A stretch of DNA of 32,207 nt, from contig SKNO01000065.1 in NCBI GenBank assembly GCA_007120465.1, positions 1 to 32,207 of the forward strand, given 5' to 3'. Under the pieces are notes generated by a model. That model searched no databases. It had not been told where the DNA came from and worked only from the letters and a program-made list of their open reading frames with translations. This DNA comes from Nitriliruptoraceae bacterium. GTDB taxonomy: Bacteria; Actinomycetota; Nitriliruptoria; Nitriliruptorales; Nitriliruptoraceae. Shown one piece after another: positions 1 through 7,710 of this stretch (positions are counted from its first letter, which is position 1; the number at the start of each line of letters is the position of its first letter). A program made the position numbers and the translations under genes.

Positions 1-132
1 CTTGGCGACGGCCTGGTGATGTACATCGGTCCTGACCGAGCAGGCGACCTGCTGGAGATCGGTGTCGTGGACTGGCACGACGAACTGGCGATCGTTCATG
101 CCATGCGCGCCCGCCCGAAGTTTCTGAGGTGA
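1..132 (+). CDS. Partial small protein (C-terminal 43 aa), possible toxin component of a TA-like pair
   Basis: Open frame from the window edge: LGDGLVMYIGPDRAGDLLEIGVVDWHDELAIVHAMRARPKFLR*. Its stop is directly followed by the GTG start of the next ORF. Resembles small actinobacterial proteins with a '(I/L)GPDRAG.LLEVGV.....IHAM..RPKF' pattern. Confidence 0.55.
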   Translation, partial: LGDGLVMYIGPDRAGDLLEIGVVDWHDELAIVHAMRARPKFLR

Positions 133-133
133 C

Positions 134-406
134 GTGATGCCGCGATCGATCGATGACCTGATTGCACAGGCCGATGAACTCGCCGATGAGTTCGAGCGCT
201 ACGAGCCGCGCGAGGACGACCGAGGCGAACCGACCCTGATGGCGCTGCGACGCGCCGCCTACCGGCGTGCGCTCATCGAGCGAGACCTCATCGAGATGGT
301 CCAGCAAGCCCGGAGGGCCGGGAACTCCTGGACCAAGATCGGCAAGGAGCTGGGCACCAGCGGCGAAGCTGCGCGGCAGCGCTATGGCGACAAGATCGAC
401 GTCTGA
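134..406 (+). CDS. Small HTH-like protein, possible antitoxin partner
   Basis: 90 aa ORF (GTG at 134, ATG at 137). C-terminal SWTKIGKELGTSGEAARQRYG is an HTH-like motif. Immediately follows the partial ORF at 1-132. Confidence 0.6.
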   Translation: MMPRSIDDLIAQADELADEFERYEPREDDRGEPTLMALRRAAYRRALIERDLIEMVQQARRAGNSWTKIGKELGTSGEAARQRYGDKIDV

Positions 407-654
407 CAACCGGCATCACGAGGGCAAGAGATCGACCTGCCGGGAGGCGGGGCCTACCCAGTTCGGAAGCCGTGACTAGGTGCGCCCCGATGTTGGAGAT
501 AGGACGCGCATGATTGCCTGCACGACATGAGTCGTCGTGATGATCTGTGCCGGTGGCCTGCCATGGTCTCCGCAACGACGGACACGTTCCCGAGCAGGGT
601 GCGATCCGACGCCACCGGATACTGGTCACGGCCCCGTCTGGACAGGAGGACCCC

Positions 655-1053
655 ATGACCGCACTCTCACGCGTGATCGAGCTTCGCCTGGTCGTGACCG
701 CCGAGGACCACGACGTCGCCGTGGCCTTCTACCGCGACGCCTTGGGTCTCACCGAGCTCGAGTCCTACACCGAGCGCGGTGGGCACGTCACAATCTTGGA
801 AGCGGAGCGCGCAACGCTGGAGATCAACGACCCGACCTACGCCGCCTACATCGACGAGGTCGAGGTTGGGAAGCGCGTCGCGGGTCACATCCGCGTGGCC
901 TTCGGTGTCGAGGACTGCACCGTTGCGACCGACCGGCTGGTCGAGCACGGGGCGCAGCTGATCGCCGCGCCGACACGGACCCCATGGGACTCGCTCAACT
1001 CGCGGCTCAAGGCCCCCGGAGACCTTCAGCTGACGTTATTCACGGACCTTTGA
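655..1053 (+). CDS. VOC/glyoxalase-like protein
   Basis: ATG 655 with GGAGGA upstream. 'IELRLVVTAEDHDVAVAFYRDALGL...' is a typical VOC N-terminus. Confidence 0.8.
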   Translation: MTALSRVIELRLVVTAEDHDVAVAFYRDALGLTELESYTERGGHVTILEAERATLEINDPTYAAYIDEVEVGKRVAGHIRVAFGVEDCTVATDRLVEHGAQLIAAPTRTPWDSLNSRLKAPGDLQLTLFTDL

Positions 1054-1383
1054 GTCGGCACCAGCCGGCTTACGATCGACAGGGTTCATGGCCGCCAATC
1101 GCATACGCCGGGGAGCCGGCGCGGTGCGCGCGTTTGAGCAGTCTGAATCGCCGACAATCAGATCTCACAGAAGCCGTGACTCTGTGCGGTCGCTCCGGCT
1201 GGTGATCGCGCACGCAACGAACTGCGGTCGTAGACGCATCGCCAGCGTGGTTCGTCGGGCGGGCCGCACTCCACTGAGACACGTTGTCGTCCGTGCTGGC
1301 ACGGGGCATGCGTGGCAGCTCTGTGGGGACGGCACTCGTCATTGGGGCGGGTGGCGGCTCGGGTCTGCCCGGTCGCGGGCGAT

Positions 1384-2046
1384 CTATCGTGGGTGGGGAT
1401 CGGTCGCGCTGAAGTGTGCGACGGAGCCGACCAGTTCGATCTCGACGGTGCGGAACGATGCTTCGAGGATGTCGCGCAGACCCTGCTGGTCGTCCGTGAG
1501 GTTGTCGAAGCCGCCTTGTCGGTTGAACATCCGCAGGACCGCCCGAGCCTGCGGGGTGTGGTGCGCGGGGAGTCCCAGCACTGTGCCTCCGAACAGCACG
1601 CCGTCGGCGGCGAGCACGGCGGCGACATGTCGGATCGCCGCCGCCTTGCGGGGCTGGGGACCGGGCAGGCAGTGCAGGACGTAGTTGAGTGCGACGGAGT
1701 CGTAGGGGCCGCTGATGGGCAGGGGTTTCAGCACATCGGCCTCGAGGGTGCAGACCTTGCGGGGTGCGAGGCGGCGGGCGGCGTAGGCGAGCACGGCAGG
1801 GTTGGGGTCGAGCAGGGTTACCTCGAGGCCGGTTGGTGGCCAGGCCTTGTCGAGGAAGTACCCGGTGCCGGGACCGATGTCGAGGTGGCGGCGGCCGAGG
1901 TGGCGGCGGTAGCGCTCGATCACTGGAGGGGTGGGGCATCGCCAGACGGCCCGAGCCATCAATCGGAGCACGAGCGTGTCGTAGACGGCGAGGAGTGCCG
2001 GTGTGTACTCGGCCTGGCCGGCGTAGGCGGGATCATCGGGGTGCAT
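1384..2046 (-). CDS. Class I SAM-dependent methyltransferase
   Basis: 220 aa; 'HLDIGPGTGYFLDKAWPPTGLEVTLLDPNPAVL' is a SAM-binding motif I. Confidence 0.8.
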   Translation of the reverse strand: MHPDDPAYAGQAEYTPALLAVYDTLVLRLMARAVWRCPTPPVIERYRRHLGRRHLDIGPGTGYFLDKAWPPTGLEVTLLDPNPAVLAYAARRLAPRKVCTLEADVLKPLPISGPYDSVALNYVLHCLPGPQPRKAAAIRHVAAVLAADGVLFGGTVLGLPAHHTPQARAVLRMFNRQGGFDNLTDDQQGLRDILEASFRTVEIELVGSVAHFSATDPHPR

Positions 2047-2176
2047 CGTGCGTTCCTCTAGCGTGCGGCGCCGCGGTTGGTGTGCCTGGGGTGATCGCGG
2101 GCGGGTGGGCCTTGACTCACGGGCTCGACGAGGTCGAGGCCTACGGCGGCCCTCGGTTGCTGCTCGGCCGGTGGGT

Positions 2177-2911
2177 TCAACGCGTACGTTTCTGCCCTGA
2201 GCGTTGTGGGAGTGGGGGCAGGTCGAAGTCGTCGTTGCTGGTTGTCAGCAGCGCACGGCTTGCGCCGGCGAAGCCGATGCTTGCGACGAGCAGACCTGCT
2301 GCCACGGCAGTGTTGGTGGGGATGAAGGGGTGGGTGAAGGCACCAACGGCCAGGGCTAACCCCATCCAGGTAGGTGCAGCCTTGCTTCGCCACAGCGCGA
2401 TACCGAGCAGGCTGAGCCCGAGCATCAGACCCAGCAGGAACAGTCCGGTCCCGATCCCAACGAGCGTGGTCTCCCAGTAGGCGCCCACGATCGCGTCGAT
2501 GACGGCAGGGTCTTGGCGCTCTTGGACGGTCAGCAGCGCGAGTACGCCTTCGTCTGGAAGGCTGCTGATGCCGGCGAGGAACCCCGTGCCTGCGAGCAGC
2601 AACCCCAGGGTGGTCAACCGCGGGGTGCGGCGTCGGGTCACCAGCGCAACGGCGATGATGGCTGGGACGATGCCGATCACGAAGGCGGCGCCGAACCACT
2701 GGACGGCTCCGGCACGAGCCTGCTCTGCCGCAGTGTCCGACACGGTGGTCAGGAACTCGGCGCCGGGTGAGGCCGGATTGAGCGCGGTGCCCACGGCGAG
2801 CGCAAGCATCGGCAGCGGGGCGATGATGGCGAGCGTCACACGCCAGAAGCTGCGCAGGTCTCGCAGCTGGGTTGTGTGAGGTGAGGTGGCTGTTGCATCG
2901 AGCGTGGACAT
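2177..2911 (-). CDS. Multi-pass membrane protein of unknown function
   Basis: ATG at 2911; 244 aa with several long hydrophobic segments (LAIIAPLPMLALAVGTAL, FVIGIVPAIIAVALV, LGLLLAGTGFLAGI). Confidence 0.65.
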   Translation of the reverse strand: MSTLDATATSPHTTQLRDLRSFWRVTLAIIAPLPMLALAVGTALNPASPGAEFLTTVSDTAAEQARAGAVQWFGAAFVIGIVPAIIAVALVTRRRTPRLTTLGLLLAGTGFLAGISSLPDEGVLALLTVQERQDPAVIDAIVGAYWETTLVGIGTGLFLLGLMLGLSLLGIALWRSKAAPTWMGLALAVGAFTHPFIPTNTAVAAGLLVASIGFAGASRALLTTSNDDFDLPPLPQRSGQKRTR

Positions 2912-3085
2912 GGCTTGCCTTCCGGGAAGGATGGTCCAACCGGTGTCGAACCGGCGCTCGTGAGCATGGTCGCGTCGGACGCCTGCACGCCAGAGGGCAG
3001 GATCCCGGTTGGGCCGGGAGATATTCCTCAGCCCTTCGGGGGCCTGCCCCTGGCCAGAGCGCCCTCCCGGGTGCATGATGCTCGG

Positions 3086-5095
3086 GTGACTACTCGAGGC
3101 TCGTCCAGCGGTGCCGCAGGGTCGCTGCTGGCGATCGTGGTGGTCCAGTCTGTAACGACGCTGGTACTGGGCGCTGGTGGCGATGCGGGCCTGTCCGCCT
3201 TGCTCGACGGCTTCGTGTTGAGCAACGCGACCATCGGCCTTGCGCTGGCCGTCGCGGGGTGGCCGGTCGCGCGGCATCGGCCGAGAAACGTCGTCGGATG
3301 GCTGCTGCTGGTCGGCGGGCTTGCTTATGCCACCAGCGCCGCGGGGTACACGCTGCTGGCCCGCATGCCGGGTTCGGGGGATGGTCGTGCGCTGTGGCGG
3401 GTCGTGGCCACCATCACCAATGGGAGCTGGCCGTGGGCGGTGGCCGTCTGCATCCCGGTGGCGCTGCTGGTCTTCCCCGGTGGACGACTGCTCAGTCATC
3501 GTTGGCGGTGGCTGGTCGGATTGGCTTGCGTCAACGGGGTGCTGATGGCGGCGTGGGCGGTCCTACCGACCATGACGCTCACGAGCAGCGGCCTGGGCAT
3601 CGCTGGCTACGGTCCCTGGCCGCCGATGGACGGGGTCACCTGGGTCGAACCGGCTGTGACCACACTCGGACTGATCACTTACGGTGGCGCGATCGCGGCC
3701 CTGATCCAGCGGTACCGGATAGGTGACGACCTCCTGCGCCGACAGGTGCTGTGGGTCGTGCTGGCCGGACTGGTCGTCGTCGCGACGTTCTCGGTCAGCG
3801 CACTTCTCGAGATCGAGGCCTGGTGGTCGATCTTCGTCATCGTTCTGGTGCCTCTGTCGATCACGGTGGCGATCCTGCGGCATCAGCTGTTCGACATCCG
3901 GCTGGTGCTGTCGCGGACGGTGCTCTACCTCACGATGACTGCCGCCATCGTCGGGGGGTACCTGGGGCTACTGGGTGCAACGGACCTACTGTTGCGACGC
4001 CAGGTGGGGCTTGGCAGCTCGGTACTCGTTGCCGGGTTGGTGGCCGTGGCCTTCCACCCGGTCCGGGTGTGGCTGCAACGTCGGATCGATCACCTCTTCT
4101 ACGGCGACCGGCGTGATCCCGTTCGAGCGGTGGAGCAGATCGGGGTCCGGTTGAGCGACGGGGCGGCGGGAACCTCAACCGGCCTGGTCGGGGCCCTTGA
4201 GACGCTCTGTCTGGTCATGCGGCTACCGGCCGCATCCATCACCGTCTCGCGACGCGAACTCGCGAGCTTCGGCGTACTGCCGAAGCTGCGACAGGCGGTC
4301 GAGCTGCGCCACGCCGGCGAGGTCGTCGGCGAGCTATCGATCGGACTGCGACGGGGTGAGGGTCAGCTGGATGCTGCCGACGAGCGTGTCCTCGCGCTGG
4401 TGTCGACATCGATCGCCGTGGCAGTCCACGCCATCACACTGGCCGATCAGCTCCAGGTTGCGAGGATCTCTGTGGTAGCGGCGCGTGAGGAGGAACGCCG
4501 GCGGCTCCGTCGCGACCTCCACGACGGGCTCGGCCCGGCCCTGACCGGCGTCGTTCTCAAAGCCGACGCTGCTCGCCGGCTCACAGCCAGCGACGCAGAA
4601 CAGGCGGGAAGGCTCCTGGATGAGCTGCGGAGACAAACCACCGCTGCTATCGACGACATCCGACGTCTCGTGCACGACCTTCGACCACCGGCTCTCGACG
4701 GATTCGGGCTCGTCACTGCTCTGCGTGAGCAGGCCTCGCTGCTGACCCACCACGTCGATGGGACACCACTGTGCATCAGCATCGAGGTAGCCGAACCCCT
4801 CGACCCGCTTCCTGCCGGTGTCGAGGTCGCGGTCTACCGGATCGCGCTCGAAGCCATGACCAACGCCAGTCGCCACTCGAACGCGTCGGTGGTAGCAGTG
4901 ACCCTGACCGCGAAAGACGGCAGCCTCAGCCTGTCGGTGACCGACGACGGCGACGCGGGCCTGCCCTGGCAACCTGGGCTCGGCCTCATCTCGATGCGCG
5001 AACGGGCCACGGAACTCGGTGGCACCCTCGAGGCAGGTCCGGACGCAGCCGGAGGACATGTCAAGGCAACCCTGCCCCTCGGGGGGATCCGATGA
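3086..5095 (+). CDS. Membrane sensor histidine kinase (HisKA_3/NarL-type)
   Basis: N-terminal multi-TM region; 'EEERRRLRRDLHDGLGPALTGV' HisKA_3 H-box; C-terminal HATPase. GTG start at 3086 (alternative GTG 3071). Confidence 0.85.
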   Translation: MTTRGSSSGAAGSLLAIVVVQSVTTLVLGAGGDAGLSALLDGFVLSNATIGLALAVAGWPVARHRPRNVVGWLLLVGGLAYATSAAGYTLLARMPGSGDGRALWRVVATITNGSWPWAVAVCIPVALLVFPGGRLLSHRWRWLVGLACVNGVLMAAWAVLPTMTLTSSGLGIAGYGPWPPMDGVTWVEPAVTTLGLITYGGAIAALIQRYRIGDDLLRRQVLWVVLAGLVVVATFSVSALLEIEAWWSIFVIVLVPLSITVAILRHQLFDIRLVLSRTVLYLTMTAAIVGGYLGLLGATDLLLRRQVGLGSSVLVAGLVAVAFHPVRVWLQRRIDHLFYGDRRDPVRAVEQIGVRLSDGAAGTSTGLVGALETLCLVMRLPAASITVSRRELASFGVLPKLRQAVELRHAGEVVGELSIGLRRGEGQLDAADERVLALVSTSIAVAVHAITLADQLQVARISVVAAREEERRRLRRDLHDGLGPALTGVVLKADAARRLTASDAEQAGRLLDELRRQTTAAIDDIRRLVHDLRPPALDGFGLVTALREQASLLTHHVDGTPLCISIEVAEPLDPLPAGVEVAVYRIALEAMTNASRHSNASVVAVTLTAKDGSLSLSVTDDGDAGLPWQPGLGLISMRERATELGGTLEAGPDAAGGHVKATLPLGGIR

Positions 5096-5736
5096 GCGTG
5101 CGTATCGTCGTAGCTGATGACCACGCCATCGTGCGCGAGGGCCTGCGTGCCCTCCTCGATGCGGTCGAAGAGTTCGAGCTTGTCGGCGAAGTAGGGACCG
5201 GTCGTGAGGCGGTCCGCGCCGCCACTGCGCTACGTCCTGCCGTTCTCATCATGGACATCCACATGCCGGATGGAACGGGGATCGACGCGACACGCGAGAT
5301 CGTTCGTCTCGCCCCGAACATCGCTGTGCTGATGCTCACGATGTTCGACGACGATGACTCGGTCTTCGCCGCCATGCGCGCAGGAGCGCGTGGCTACGTA
5401 CTCAAGGGTGCCGACCCCCAACAGATCCTCCAAGCCATCGAGGCGGTGGCAACAGGCCACGCCATCCTCGGCCCAGGTGTCGCGAAGCGCGCGCTCGCGC
5501 TCCTGGCTGCACCTAGAGATGCCGAGACGGCTTTTCCCTCGCTGACGCCCCGCGAGCGTGAGGTGCTTGACCTCGTAGCGGCGGGCCTCAGCAACGGCGT
5601 GATCGCTCGGCAGCTCGGCGTCACGTCACACACCATCGGAAACCACATATCGAACATCTTGGCCAAACTGCAGGTGGCAACCCGCAGCGAAGCCATCGTC
5701 CAAGCCCGTGACGCAGGGCTTGGCAGACCAACCTGA
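5092..5736 (+). CDS. LuxR/NarL-type response regulator
   Basis: ATG overlaps the upstream kinase stop by 4 nt. Receiver 'VRIVVADDHAIVREGLRALL...LIMDIHMPDGTG' and HTH 'LTPREREVLDLVAAGLSNGVIARQL'. Confidence 0.92.
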   Translation: MSVRIVVADDHAIVREGLRALLDAVEEFELVGEVGTGREAVRAATALRPAVLIMDIHMPDGTGIDATREIVRLAPNIAVLMLTMFDDDDSVFAAMRAGARGYVLKGADPQQILQAIEAVATGHAILGPGVAKRALALLAAPRDAETAFPSLTPREREVLDLVAAGLSNGVIARQLGVTSHTIGNHISNILAKLQVATRSEAIVQARDAGLGRPT

Positions 5737-5856
5737 TGGCCTGCTGTGGTCGCGGCCACGAGGACGCGTACCTCGTCTCCCTACACACCGTTGGTCGAGC
5801 CCGTGGATAGCGGGGATGGGCTCGTGCATCACGGCTATCGACCGCGGACCGAATCG

Positions 5857-6032
5857 GTCAACTATGGGCGGTTCGGTGCTCCTCGGCGCTTCCGCGGACG
5901 CGCCCACAACGGGGACTCGCGTGCGGGTTGGTGCCGACGCGGACTGCCGTGGCCTCGGACGTCAACTATGGGCGGTTCGGCGTTCGCGGTGCTTCCGCGG
6001 AAGCACTCACAGCGGGGACTCGCGGTGCGGGT
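5857..6032. repeat. Two near-identical tandem ~72 bp repeat units with a palindromic TTCCGCGGA core
   Basis: Both units start GTCAACTATGGGCGGTTCGG (5857 and 5961, offset 104 bp). Each carries a palindrome (5885-5904 with one mismatched pair, 5989-6006 perfect) followed by ACGGGGACTCGC / GCGGGGACTCGC and GTGCGGGT. Confidence 0.8.
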
Positions 6033-6334
6033 GCGGGCGTTCACCGGCTGTCGCTGGATCCACCGCGGCAGTCGCGGTCTCGGATCACTCGTTGTGCCGC
6101 ATCCGGACATCCGCTCATCCTGGGTGTCCGGCTGCAGGGGGAGGTCCACCGATGGTGGCGTGGAGGTGGTAGGACGAGTGCGCGTGCCATGAGCAGACCG
6201 GATCTGAGGCGAATACCCTGAGGTAGCTGTTCCACTCTGAGCCGGGATCTGCTGGCCGTGGTCCCCGAAATCCAGCACGGTGGGAGGCGCGCTGTGACCT
6301 TCGTGGTGCGATCGAGGTCGCAGGAGTACGAGGG

Positions 6335-6835
6335 ATGATCGCGGCTGCACCGTCGGCGAGTCGACCTCGGATGTTCGGGCGTCGCCCCACAGGTCCGTCC
6401 GTGGCGTGGTCCTGGGCGGACGAGCAGTTGCGCACCGCACGCAACTACTGGGTCGCCACGGCCAGCCGGTCTGGAGGACCGCACACCCGACCGTTCTGGG
6501 GGTGCTGGACGGCTCCGAACTTCGAGTTCAGCACCGGCTCGCGGACCATCGCCAACGTCTCCGCCAACCCGCAGGTGTCCATCCACCTGGAGAGCGGCGA
6601 GGACGTCGTCATCCTTGAGGGTGCTGCCAGGGTGGTGCTCGAGCCCGCCAGGCTGCAGCGGTTCGTCTTGACCTACAACGCCAAGTACAGCACGAGGCTG
6701 GAGGTCCGCGGGCGGGAGGTGGGCGACGACACGCACGGCACCGGGGGTGTGGTGGTGGTGCGTGCCGAGGTGGTCTACGGGTGGCAGGCGTCGGTCGAGA
6801 CCGCCACGAGGTGGGATCTGCCACGCTCGACCTGA
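6335..6835 (+). CDS. Pyridoxamine 5'-phosphate oxidase (PPOX)/F420-type family protein
   Basis: 166 aa: 'YWVATASRSGGPHTRPFWGCWTAPNFEFSTGSRTIANVSANPQVSIHLE' matches the PPOX-class flavin/deazaflavin-binding pattern. Confidence 0.75.
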   Translation: MIAAAPSASRPRMFGRRPTGPSVAWSWADEQLRTARNYWVATASRSGGPHTRPFWGCWTAPNFEFSTGSRTIANVSANPQVSIHLESGEDVVILEGAARVVLEPARLQRFVLTYNAKYSTRLEVRGREVGDDTHGTGGVVVVRAEVVYGWQASVETATRWDLPRST

Positions 6836-6936
6836 CCCGCTGCTGGCGCCTCGAGGGCACGGTCGAGGATCAACTCCGAGCAGGACCACTCCGCGCCGGT
6901 TCGACGTCTGACGGCGTGGCCGGTTCAGGCAGCCGC

Positions 6937-7368
6937 TCAGTCTTCCGGTACCTCGGGAGGGCCCGGTGTGCGGGCTGGTGGCGGCGACTGGGGGGGTGGC
7001 TCGACACGGGCTGCACCTGCCCGCCAGAGCCAGGCGCCGGCCGCCACGGTGGCGCCCACGATCGCGGCGAACATCGCCACGACCCCCCAGTCGCCGCTGT
7101 CGGCGTAGTAGCCGGGACTGTTGACTGCGCTGTAGCCCAGCGCTCCGAGGGCGAGGGCTGAGAGCAGGCGGCTCCGGCGGGTCGTGCGGAGCAGTGACAG
7201 GCCGGCGCTCATGAGGAGTGCGGCCAGCGCGAACTCCGCGGCGATGTGGAACCAGATGCCGAGCATGCCCGCGTCGATCTCCGGCACTTGGCCGCTGACA
7301 AGCAGCACGACCCAGAGCGCGGCGATGGCGGCACCGACGATGATCTGGTACCACGCCACGAGCCTCAC
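6937..7368 (-). CDS. Small multi-pass membrane protein, unknown function
   Basis: GTG at 7368; 143 aa with about 4 hydrophobic helices and a Pro-rich C-terminus. Confidence 0.55.
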   Translation of the reverse strand: MRLVAWYQIIVGAAIAALWVVLLVSGQVPEIDAGMLGIWFHIAAEFALAALLMSAGLSLLRTTRRSRLLSALALGALGYSAVNSPGYYADSGDWGVVAMFAAIVGATVAAGAWLWRAGAARVEPPPQSPPPARTPGPPEVPED

Positions 7369-7710
7369 CCCAGGTCCTTTCGCAGCTGTCGACCAGGGTT
7401 GCGCGGACGCGCGGGGACACCAGGGCCTATGGTCACCTCCGGCAACTGGGTGGTCGGCTGGGCGCCCACCATCGATGCGGCGGCGGTCACGGCCGGGCCA
7501 CCGCGCCACCGTCGTGGGCTGACCCGACTCCTTTCCGGTCCGGCGCCTCGTCGTCGCCGAGACGGGCTCCTGCCGGGAACCCACGTGAACAGGCCTGCTC
7601 ATGGCGGGCACCGCTCCGTCTGCTCGGGGAGGCGTGTCGACGAGATCGTGCGATCGCCTTCAGCGCTGCGGTGAGGCCGGAGATGTCCGGGACGGGCGAC
7701 GCTTCCAGGC

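Noticed and set aside
2058-2939. Long Arg/Pro/His-rich ORFs antisense or out of frame with real genes (e.g. 2058-2939, 8197-10458, 23012-25147, 19975-21585)
   Set aside because: Shadow ORFs caused by high GC; low-complexity Arg/Gly/Pro/His composition and better coding signal in the opposite or alternative frame.
6103-6131. CCGGACA…TGTCCGG hairpin as a terminator
   Set aside because: Stem is present but there is no T-tract and it is about 370 bp past the response regulator; cannot be supported as an intrinsic terminator.
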